Source of the DNA: an uncultured Peptostreptococcaceae bacterium
GTDB taxonomy: Bacteria; Bacillota; Clostridia; Peptostreptococcales; Peptostreptococcaceae
Direction of reading: 5' to 3'
Assembly (NCBI GenBank): GCA_947072565.1
Contig: CAMTIM010000022.1
Location: 1-64,000, forward strand
DNA length: 64,000 nt
The notes under the pieces are model-generated. The model was not told where the DNA came from, searched no databases, and was given only the letters and a program-made list of their open reading frames with translations. Position numbers and translations under genes: made by a program. Below, one piece after another: positions 8,185 to 15,324 of the stretch (positions within the stretch are counted from its first letter, which is position 1; the number at the start of each line of letters is the position of its first letter).

Positions 8185-9285
8185 TTATTTATTATTCAAT
8201 ATACATGGTTCGTCTCCTGATTTGTAGCATTTTCCACAAGAAACACACTTAGGTGATTTTATATCTCCAGTAACCCACTTATTAATTAAATCCGGCTCAC
8301 ATATTAATGGTCTTGCTAAACTAAAATATTGTATATCAGTATTGTTTAATAAATCCTGCATGACATCTAAATGTCTATTTCCTCCTACCAAGATTACGGG
8401 AATATTTATTCGTTTAGATAGTTCGGTTGCATATTCTTTAAAATACGACTCATTTTGTTTTGATATACTACTTCTCCCTGCACCTAAACCATTTTCTCTT
8501 ACTTTCTTTATTGCTCCATTTCCTCCACTTACCTCTATCGCATCTATTCCTAAATCTTCTAGTTTTTTAGCTACATACATACTATCTTCTCTTGTAAGAC
8601 CACCTTCTTTTATTCCGTCTTCAGAATTTAACTTTATAAGTATAGGGAATTCTTTTCCTACAACTCCCCTTATCGCTTCATATATTTCAAATATTATTCT
8701 TCCTCTATTCTCTATATTCCCACCATACTCATCTTCTCTTTTATTATAATAAGGTGATAAAAACTGACTAAGTAAATATCCATGTGCAGCATGTATTTGA
8801 ATACCATCAAAGCCTGCTTTTTTTGCTCTTAAAGCTGAATTTGCAAAATCAATTATTAAAAGTTTTATTTCTTCCTTACTCATTTCTTTAGCCATAGCAC
8901 CAGTTGTCTCACATTTCATAGTTGATGGTCCCCATATAGTCCTTTTTCCAATATTAAAACTACTCATAAATCCACCATAAACTATTTGCATTATTATATT
9001 ACTTTTATTTTTATGAACTATATCAGATAATTCTTTATATTCTACTATAAATGAATCATCATATATTCCCATCATCCCTGGGTTTGGTTGTTCATCCTCT
9101 CTCACAAAAGCATATCCTGTTATTATTGTTGCGACTCCACCTTTAGCTAAATTTTCGTATACTAATTTCAATTTTTCAGTTAAATGGCCTTTTTCATCTG
9201 CTAGATTCTCCCACACAGCACTTCTAAAAAATCTATTTTTCATATTCATATTTAATATATTAGTTTTATCAAAAAAATTTTTCAT
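8185..9285 (-). CDS. Old yellow enzyme family NADH:flavin oxidoreductase
   Basis: An FMN TIM-barrel enzyme of 366 residues. The start at 9285 (MKNFFDKTN) is chosen because GGGAGGT lies 6-7 bases before it; a longer frame from 9324 has no such site. The family signature HAAHGYLLSQFLSPYYNKR is near residues 166-184, followed by EYGGNIENRGR. The C-terminus ends in a cysteine cluster (CVSCGKC, then C) but stops there, so the second flavin domain of the 2,4-dienoyl-CoA-reductase type is absent. Probably reduces activated C=C bonds; substrate unknown. It follows the NhaC-type transporter gene by 16 bases, so the two are likely co-transcribed. Confidence 0.9.
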   Translation of the reverse strand: MKNFFDKTNILNMNMKNRFFRSAVWENLADEKGHLTEKLKLVYENLAKGGVATIITGYAFVREDEQPNPGMMGIYDDSFIVEYKELSDIVHKNKSNIIMQIVYGGFMSSFNIGKRTIWGPSTMKCETTGAMAKEMSKEEIKLLIIDFANSALRAKKAGFDGIQIHAAHGYLLSQFLSPYYNKREDEYGGNIENRGRIIFEIYEAIRGVVGKEFPILIKLNSEDGIKEGGLTREDSMYVAKKLEDLGIDAIEVSGGNGAIKKVRENGLGAGRSSISKQNESYFKEYATELSKRINIPVILVGGNRHLDVMQDLLNNTDIQYFSLARPLICEPDLINKWVTGDIKSPKCVSCGKCYKSGDEPCILNNK

Positions 9286-9301
9286 ATATACCTCCCTAGT
9301 T

Positions 9302-10639
9302 TTAAACTTTACTATTAAATGCAAACAATATTGTTATCATTGGTGCTATAAAACAAAGTATAGCAAACGGTGCATATTCTACACAAGAAATGCCTGTAAC
9401 TAAAGTTATTATTAAAGCATTTATATTCCATGGCATAAGTGGTGCTATTATAGTCCCTGTATCAGATATAGTTCTTGCCAATATATTATTATTTACTCCC
9501 ATTTCTTTATATTTAGATTTTAGCAACCTAGAAGGTATAACTATTCCTATAGTTTGGTCACAAGTTATAAATGTTAAAGCGCTACTAATTATTCCTGTTT
9601 TTAATATTAATTCTTTTCTATTTCCAATTTTATCTATCATTTCTTTTGTTAAATAATTTATAATTCCACTTCCTTGTAATATAGAACTGAGAGCTATTGC
9701 GCCAATAACAATAAGAACTACTGATACCATAGATATAACTCCTCCACTAACTAAAGTTTCATTTAACACTTTAGAATTTGTATTTAAGTTAAATCCAAAA
9801 AAAATATAATTTAATAATTCTAAAATACCAATTTTTTGATAAATAATACTAACAATCCCTCCACCTATAACACCTGAGCACATACAGTATATAGATTGCA
9901 ATCCTACTACAGACAAAACTATTATTAATATAGGCAGTAATAATAGATATGGAGACATAAAAAATTCACTACTCATAGCTTTGGTTAATTCAATCGAAGC
10001 ACTTGCACTTTCTATTTCTTGATACTTTGTACCTATAAAATAATATATAATTGCACATATTATCATCGTTGGTACTATTGTATATATAGCTGACTTTATT
10101 GCTTCTTTATATGTTATTTCAGTTGTTGTTAAAGTTAGATTTAAAAGTCCTGAAATTGGCGATATTTTATCTGCTAAAAATGCACCTGATACAATAACTC
10201 CAACTAATACATGAGTAGGTATTCCAAATCCCTTACCAATTCCAATTATTGCTACACCAATTGTGCTAATAGTTCCCACTGCTGTTCCCATAAAAATTGA
10301 ACTTATAGAAATCATTATAAATGATGCAAACAAAAAATTCATACCTTTCATATATTCTAATCCATAATATATCATAGTTGGTACAACGCCCGATGATAGC
10401 CATACTGATACAGTTGCTCCTATTAATAAAATTACGTTATAAAGACTTTTACATTCATTTATACCACCAAATACCATAGACTTAATATCTTTAAAGCTTA
10501 TGCCATTTTTTATGCACATCAAACATGAAAATGTATTACTTAATAAAAATGCATATACTAATGAGATATCCATAACCACACATATAATTATAGGAACTAT
10601 ACATAAAACCAAAGTCACATATATTTGATTTTTGTGCAT
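9302..10639 (-). CDS. NhaC family Na+/H+ (or malate/lactate-type) antiporter
   Basis: A membrane protein of about 445 residues with 11-12 hydrophobic helices. Family landmarks include SVWLSSGVVPTMIYYGL, MGTAVGTISTIGVAIIGIG, GAFLADKISPISGLLNLT and ISDTGTIIAPLMPWNINAL. The start at 10639 is preferred because GGAGG lies 8 bases upstream; an ATG at 10654 overlaps that same site. NhaC relatives exchange cations for protons or for organic acids. The linked old-yellow-enzyme gene hints that the transported solute could be its substrate (inference). Confidence 0.85.
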   Translation of the reverse strand: MHKNQIYVTLVLCIVPIIICVVMDISLVYAFLLSNTFSCLMCIKNGISFKDIKSMVFGGINECKSLYNVILLIGATVSVWLSSGVVPTMIYYGLEYMKGMNFLFASFIMISISSIFMGTAVGTISTIGVAIIGIGKGFGIPTHVLVGVIVSGAFLADKISPISGLLNLTLTTTEITYKEAIKSAIYTIVPTMIICAIIYYFIGTKYQEIESASASIELTKAMSSEFFMSPYLLLLPILIIVLSVVGLQSIYCMCSGVIGGGIVSIIYQKIGILELLNYIFFGFNLNTNSKVLNETLVSGGVISMVSVVLIVIGAIALSSILQGSGIINYLTKEMIDKIGNRKELILKTGIISSALTFITCDQTIGIVIPSRLLKSKYKEMGVNNNILARTISDTGTIIAPLMPWNINALIITLVTGISCVEYAPFAILCFIAPMITILFAFNSKV

Positions 10640-10729
10640 TTTGCAATCCTCCATATTTTGCCCCCTTTGAAAATGTATTTTTTATATATTCATATCATTT
10701 TATAAACTTTATATGCTATTCATCCTCTC

Positions 10730-10812
10730 TGTGGATAGACTGTTTATATTTTTCACTTTTTTCCACATAGAATTTTATCTTATCCACAAATTCACATTAA
10801 TACCGTGGAAAA
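10730..10812. promoter_or_regulatory. Cluster of four DnaA boxes
   Basis: Within 83 bases there is one perfect DnaA box, TTATCCACA (10780-10788). Two have one mismatch: TTTTCCACA (10759-10767) and, on the minus strand, CTATCCACA (10730-10738). A two-mismatch box, TTTTCCACG, is on the minus strand (10804-10812). A further variant, TTATCAACA, lies at 11078-11086. Flanking DNA is extremely AT-rich. No dnaA, dnaN or rpmH is in the window, so this is more like a DnaA-binding cluster than the origin itself. Binding is inferred from sequence only. Confidence 0.6.
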
Positions 10813-10870
10813 CTTTTTCCTTATCTTTAAATTTTATACAGTTGCCTATTTATTTATGAGTTAATAAAAA

Positions 10871-10918
10871 AGAGTATAAGTAAAATTATATTTAAGAATT
10901 TTACTTATACTCTTTTTT
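10871..10918. terminator. Bidirectional terminator
   Basis: AGAGTATAAGTAAAATT (10871-10887) pairs perfectly with AATTTTACTTATACTCT (10897-10913), a 17-bp stem with A and T runs on opposite sides. It probably ends minus-strand transcription from the small ORF at 11137-11316. Confidence 0.85.
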
Positions 10919-11136
10919 TATCAAACCTAAATTCTATATATAGTTATAAAATTTAAGTTTGTATATTTTTATTTTATATATAAATGTATAAATTAATTAT
11001 TTTTATTGTATTAAAGTAATTACCATTTATTATTTTTAATATTTTTTAGTAAATTAGTTGTTAACAATTAATTAGACTTATCAACACTTTTTTCTGAATA
11101 TTTTAAATTTTTATAATTAATATGTATATATGTTAG

Positions 11137-11316
11137 CTATGCAGATAACACTTTACTTAATTCATTATTTATTAATCTTAATTTTTCTAAGTTATCTATT
11201 TCTTTTTTGTTTATTATATTTTTTATATTATCAATTATTAATTTATTTTCATTTTCTTCTTCAGCTCTCAATTCAATGAGACCTTGTATAATATTTTCTC
11301 TGCTTAACACAATCAT
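11137..11316 (-). CDS. Small charged coiled-coil-like protein (59 aa), unknown
   Basis: A 59-codon frame starts with ATG after AAGGGGG (6-base spacing) and runs to TAG. The product begins MIVLSRENIIQGLIELR and is rich in Glu, Asn, Lys and Ile, with the look of a two-helix bundle. The ending NNELSKVLSA vaguely recalls the tail of Spo0E-like phosphatases, but the SxxxD motif is missing. A good ribosome-binding site and a terminator downstream support expression. Function unknown. Confidence 0.55.
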   Translation of the reverse strand: MIVLSRENIIQGLIELRAEEENENKLIIDNIKNIINKKEIDNLEKLRLINNELSKVLSA

Positions 11317-11405
11317 ATTTTACCCCCTTAAAATTTTTATACTATGATTGTGTACACTTTCAAATAATTTTAATCTATATTTAAATAATTTTCTTTATTT
11401 ATTGT

Positions 11406-13076
11406 TTACCATTTTCCAGTTTCTAAAAATTTCTTTGCTCTATTATCTGCACTTGTTACTATATCTTCATCGTATCCCATAAATCCTAATAACTTTATTG
11501 CATTTCTAGTTTGAGTTCTACCTTTGTGTAATTTATAATCAAACGCAATATCTTTATTAGTTATAGTTTCTTCAAAATGATAATTTTCAAATATTTCATC
11601 TAATAAATGAGTAAGTTCGATATCATGAGTTGCTGCAAAACATATGCAATTACTTCTACCTAAATAACTTAACACTTCACAAGATGATGCTATACGCTCT
11701 ATTGTATTCGTACCCCTTAGTATTTCGTCTACAAAACATAAACAAGGTATATCTCTATTTGCACGATCTATTATTCTTTTTAGCGACTTTATCTCTACTA
11801 TATAATAACTTTCATTACTAAATATATCATCCTTTAAAGCCATTGAAGTGTATATATCAAAGAAAGATGAACTATAATTTTTAGCACAAGCAGTGTATAT
11901 AGTTTGAGATAATATTGCATTTATGGCTATCGTCTTTATAAACGTAGATTTACCAGATGCATTAGAGCCTGTTACTAATATACCATGTGAAAATTCACCA
12001 CTATTTTTTACTGGATTTTTTATTAATGGATGATATATATCTATAAATTCTAATTTATTTTCATTTTTAGAATTACTATTTGATAAACTTGGTTTTGAGT
12101 AACATTTTAAGCTTTCTCTAAAAGATGATACTCCTATAATTGCATCTATACTTCCTACAAAATCATATATAGATTTAAAATTGTCACTTCTTTTTATTAC
12201 AGTGTTTTTTACTTTTTCATAAGTTATTAAATCCCTAAGAAATAGTATCCTAATATACTCACTAAATATGTTTATATCAGCTGTTAAATCATTGGAATTT
12301 GAGCTTACATTTTTTCTTCTTATATGTCTAACTATTTGTAAGTCATTATCTATATTATCCAAATTTTCATTTATTTCTTCTATATCAAGGTTTTTTATTC
12401 TATTTGCAGCGTTAACGATAGATACTATATATGTAAATCCATCTGTGTTATATTTATATTTTTTATTATTTTGACTTAAGTAAACATTATAAGCTAGCGA
12501 TATTACAACTAATATAAAAAAGTATCCATTTAATAATACAAGCATTAAACTTAAAATCGGTAGCAATGATAACAGCCTATATTGCAATAGTTTACTTTTG
12601 CTTAAATCTAATTTATTAAATAAACAATTTGTAGTATACAAATCATTACTTTTTCCAAGCTTTCCTAATATATATTGAATTTCTCTTCTTTCTTTTTCAT
12701 TATTTCTAAAATACTCTATAAGTTTATCTCTTTTATTTAATTTTTCATTTTCATATATTGGATTCCTTAGCATATCATATAAAACTTCCGCTCCTGCGCT
12801 ACTTTGTGTATTATTTATCTTCTTAAAAATATCATCCATACTAAGATCGTTCCAAGTTATATCATCTATTGATGATTTAACTTTTTTATTTCTAAAATAG
12901 CTAGATACACTATCCATTTTTATAATTACATCGTCTAAGTCTATTTCCTTACCATAGTCTTCTATTGTTCTTTTTTTTATGTATTTCATCCTTATCATAT
13001 GATCGTATAATGATATACTAAATGCTAGTAAAAACAGAATTACTAATCCAACTAAAAACATAATTAAATCTTTCAT
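11406..13076 (-). CDS. Membrane-anchored MutS-family ATPase
   Basis: A 556-residue protein whose C-terminal third is a MutS ATPase domain: Walker A TGSNASGKST at 369-378, Walker B CLCFVDEILRGTN at about 445-457, and the conserved ATHDIEL segment near 482. The mismatch-recognition and connector domains of MutS1 and the Smr domain of MutS2 are absent. Instead there is an N-terminal hydrophobic helix (about 4-22) and a pair of membrane helices (about 166-198). Such small membrane MutS-like proteins occur in Firmicutes and have no established role; mismatch repair is unlikely. The preceding YaiI/YqxD gene ends 20 bases away. Confidence 0.85.
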   Translation of the reverse strand: MKDLIMFLVGLVILFLLAFSISLYDHMIRMKYIKKRTIEDYGKEIDLDDVIIKMDSVSSYFRNKKVKSSIDDITWNDLSMDDIFKKINNTQSSAGAEVLYDMLRNPIYENEKLNKRDKLIEYFRNNEKERREIQYILGKLGKSNDLYTTNCLFNKLDLSKSKLLQYRLLSLLPILSLMLVLLNGYFFILVVISLAYNVYLSQNNKKYKYNTDGFTYIVSIVNAANRIKNLDIEEINENLDNIDNDLQIVRHIRRKNVSSNSNDLTADINIFSEYIRILFLRDLITYEKVKNTVIKRSDNFKSIYDFVGSIDAIIGVSSFRESLKCYSKPSLSNSNSKNENKLEFIDIYHPLIKNPVKNSGEFSHGILVTGSNASGKSTFIKTIAINAILSQTIYTACAKNYSSSFFDIYTSMALKDDIFSNESYYIVEIKSLKRIIDRANRDIPCLCFVDEILRGTNTIERIASSCEVLSYLGRSNCICFAATHDIELTHLLDEIFENYHFEETITNKDIAFDYKLHKGRTQTRNAIKLLGFMGYDEDIVTSADNRAKKFLETGKW

Positions 13077-13096
13077 ACTTACTTCACCACCTTATT

Positions 13097-13540
13097 TTAG
13101 CTAACTATAATATTTTCACACAACCTAACTAAACCTTCTTCAAAAGTTCTATCATCTTCTTTAGTTCTTTTCTTAGGACCTTTACTTCTTGCTCCAGCAC
13201 TTCTCATTTTTTTTGAAAGATGTCGTGTAAATAATAATTGGTCTATATTATTATTATCATAAACTCTTCCATTTTGATTTATAGCTTGTCCTCCTTTTGA
13301 AAGCACCATAGCTGCTAATCCATAATCTTGAGTTACAACTATATCTCCTTTATTTACTTTATTAACTAATGCAAAATCAACTGAATCTGCTCCCTTAGAT
13401 AAAATTATAGTTTGCACCCCTTCTTTGTCAAAAGTATGAGACGTATCACACATTATTATCACTTCTATACTATACTTGCTTGCAAGTTTAATAGTCTCAT
13501 CCACAACCGGACATCCATCAGCATCTATTAAAATTTTCAT
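13097..13540 (-). CDS. YaiI/YqxD family protein (UPF0178, DUF188)
   Basis: A 147-residue PIN-like/NYN-type protein recognised by its opening MKILIDADGCPV, VVTQDYGLAAMVL in the middle, and KKMRSAGARSKGPKKRT near the C-terminus, all hallmarks of UPF0178. The aspartates Asp6 and Asp8 sit where a nuclease metal site would be, but no activity is established for the family. Followed by the membrane MutS gene, likely in one transcript. Confidence 0.93.
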   Translation of the reverse strand: MKILIDADGCPVVDETIKLASKYSIEVIIMCDTSHTFDKEGVQTIILSKGADSVDFALVNKVNKGDIVVTQDYGLAAMVLSKGGQAINQNGRVYDNNNIDQLLFTRHLSKKMRSAGARSKGPKKRTKEDDRTFEEGLVRLCENIIVS

Positions 13541-13725
13541 AATATCTCCTTTTATTTCATTTAATACAATTATAACACAAATAATTACGGATATATTTGA
13601 TGATATAAATGTACATATTATTTCATCAAATATTAAAATGTTTCTGTAAATTTATTACAAGACTACTTTTTAGAGCTATAATTATTATGATTGATAAATT
13701 TTTAATAGGTATTGGGGGGCACATT

Positions 13726-14451
13726 ATGATATTTGAATGTTTTTACTATCCAACATTAAACAAGCATGGTGAGGTTTTAAAAAGTAATGAAAATTTAATA
13801 GAATTTAATCTTGGTGATATAGTTCCTACTAAAACACTTTACTACAATTACGGTAAAAATTTTGCTATATACGAAAATAGCCAATTTTTCATTGTAGAAG
13901 ATGGTATATTAAGTAAAGCTACTACAGTTGAAGATTTAAAATTCCCATTAAAAATTGTATTTAATAAAGGGACTCAATTAAAAATATTTTCTTGTGAAGA
14001 TTTATCTTCTATAAGACTTCTTTTAAAAGGTGAGTATGAAAAAGAAAAAGAATTAGGGGAATTATTTTGCTTATCATTTCTGCTAAATAGAAAAATAAAA
14101 AATCTACAATATGATATAATGTCTGATTTAACTAATAGCTCTAGGGACTTTAGTTACATAAATGATGAATTAGATTTAAGAACTAAAAGCTTATTAGAAG
14201 AATTAAAAATAGTAGAAAGAAAATTCTATAATCTTACTATTGAAAACCCAAATTTGAAAAATTCTTATTTAGATTATATGAATTTTAGCAATAAAGAGGA
14301 TATGCTAGAATTATCTATAAGTAAATATTTCAAAGAAGGTACTGAGGAATATCACCATCATCTTCTTAGTAGCTCTGTATGGAAAACTAAACCTATTTAT
14401 CCAAAATTCAAGCTAGATAATCTTATAAGTTCATACAACCTTAGAAAATAA
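13726..14451 (+). CDS. Conserved protein of unknown function (241 aa)
   Basis: The start at 13726 (MIFECFYYPTLNKHGE) is chosen because a GGGGGG tract lies 6 bases upstream; codons further 5' lack a site and would encode an unlikely tail. The protein has no signal peptide or membrane helix. Its N-terminal half looks beta-rich and the middle is helical (about 110-190, with a Glu/Lys-rich stretch). HHH and aromatic residues lie near the end. I do not recognise the family. It stands alone, with a strong terminator downstream. Confidence 0.75.
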   Translation: MIFECFYYPTLNKHGEVLKSNENLIEFNLGDIVPTKTLYYNYGKNFAIYENSQFFIVEDGILSKATTVEDLKFPLKIVFNKGTQLKIFSCEDLSSIRLLLKGEYEKEKELGELFCLSFLLNRKIKNLQYDIMSDLTNSSRDFSYINDELDLRTKSLLEELKIVERKFYNLTIENPNLKNSYLDYMNFSNKEDMLELSISKYFKEGTEEYHHHLLSSSVWKTKPIYPKFKLDNLISSYNLRK

Positions 14452-14490
14452 ATTTTTATGTAATAAGTTAATTCATTATATGTCATGCAA

Positions 14491-14529
14491 AGAAGTAGTT
14501 GTGAAAATTTCACTCTACTTCTTTTTTTT
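14491..14529 (+). terminator. Terminator after the unknown gene
   Basis: AGAAGTAG (14491-14498) pairs with CTACTTCT (14515-14522), with an inner GTGAAA/TTTCAC stem, followed by a run of T. Confidence 0.88.
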
Positions 14530-14657
14530 ATATTTTTATTTACATATTTTTCCTGTTTATTTTATTAATATTTTACATTAAATTTAATAATGTCTATAAA
14601 TTATAAAAAATATAAATTTAAATAGTTTTTATTGTCATTTTTTGTAAAATTTATTCG

Positions 14658-14692
14658 AATATATATAGTGTGCACTATATATATTTAGGAGG
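14658..14692 (+). promoter_or_regulatory. Palindrome abutting the ribosome-binding site of the sigma-factor gene
   Basis: AATATATATAGTG (14658-14670) and CACTATATATATT (14673-14685) form a 13-bp inverted repeat with a 2-base centre. It ends just before the AGGAGG at 14687-14692. It could be an operator, or an mRNA hairpin limiting access to the ribosome-binding site. No factor is assigned. Confidence 0.6.
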
Positions 14693-14702
14693 ATGGTAAA
14701 AT

Positions 14703-15263
14703 TTGGTTTCAGACGTTAAATTATTAAACGCTCTACATAGTCAACCCGAAAAAGGTCTTCATTTAATGATGGATACTTATATGGGGCTTGTATATACTAT
14801 AGTCTACAATCAGCTATATAGCATACTTCCTAATGAAGACATAGAAGAATGTGTCAGCGATGTATTTTTTTATGTATTTAATTATAAAGATAAAATAGAC
14901 CTAGATAAAGGTAGTATCAAGTCTCTTCTATCTGTTATTGCTAAGCGAAAGGCTATAGACGTATACAGAAAATCAAAAAGGTCTGTAGATGTTCAAATAC
15001 CAATAGAATCATTAAATGAAAATTTATTTAACAATTTTGATTCTGTTTCTGATTCTGTTTCAACTAATGAAAGAAATAAATTATTAATTGAAGCTATTAC
15101 ATCCCTAGGGGAACCTGATAGCGAAATAATCATTAGAAAATACTATTTTAAAGAAAGTTCTAAGGACATATCTAAAGTTTTGGGGTTAAAGGTTAATACA
15201 ATAGATAAAAAATCATCTCGATGTATTAATAAATTAAAAAATATTTTAAGGGGGATTTTATAA
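14703..15263 (+). CDS. ECF-type RNA polymerase sigma factor
   Basis: 186 residues with sigma region 2 (about 25-95, including EDIEECVSDVFFYVFN and AKRKAIDVYRKSKR) and region 4 (about 135-183, with KDISKVLGLKVNTIDKKSSR as the helix-turn-helix). The start is TTG: AGGAGG lies 10 bases upstream, and the nearer ATG at 14693 is in another frame and hits a stop at once. The stop is followed directly by a TTG start (see the duplication at 15241). An RsgI-type anti-sigma gene follows, so this factor probably answers an envelope signal and controls the SH3b protein downstream. Confidence 0.9.
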   Translation: MVSDVKLLNALHSQPEKGLHLMMDTYMGLVYTIVYNQLYSILPNEDIEECVSDVFFYVFNYKDKIDLDKGSIKSLLSVIAKRKAIDVYRKSKRSVDVQIPIESLNENLFNNFDSVSDSVSTNERNKLLIEAITSLGEPDSEIIIRKYYFKESSKDISKVLGLKVNTIDKKSSRCINKLKNILRGIL

Positions 15264-15324
15264 TTGGAAGATAAATTATTAGATATTTTAAGGGGGATTT
15301 TGTAATTGGAAGATAAATTATTAG
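15241..15324 (+). repeat. 42-bp tandem duplication across the sigma/anti-sigma junction
   Basis: Positions 15241-15282 and 15283-15324 are identical except for A versus G at 15260/15302; a partial third copy of about 8 bases follows. Each copy carries the end of the sigma gene, an AGGGGG ribosome-binding site and TTGGAAGATAAATTATTAG, the first codons of the anti-sigma gene. The duplication leaves a 13-codon ORF (15264-15305) between the two genes. Confidence 0.95.
15264..15305 (+). CDS. 13-codon coupling ORF made by the tandem duplication
   Basis: It starts with TTG immediately after the sigma stop codon and ends with TAA immediately before the TTG of the anti-sigma gene. It would encode MEDKLLDILRGIL: the anti-sigma N-terminus fused to the sigma C-terminus. 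It keeps stop/start coupling intact across the junction and has the same AGGGGG ribosome-binding site. Whether a stable peptide is made is unknown; a role in passing ribosomes to the anti-sigma gene is the simplest idea. Confidence 0.5.
   Translation: MEDKLLDILRGIL

Noticed and set aside
10700-11130. Chromosomal replication origin
   Set aside because: DnaA boxes and AT-rich DNA are present, but dnaA, dnaN, rpmH and recF are all missing around it. A titration or regulatory cluster is more likely.
11137-11316. Spo0E-like phosphatase
   Set aside because: Size and charge are suggestive, but the SxxxD motif needed for activity is absent.
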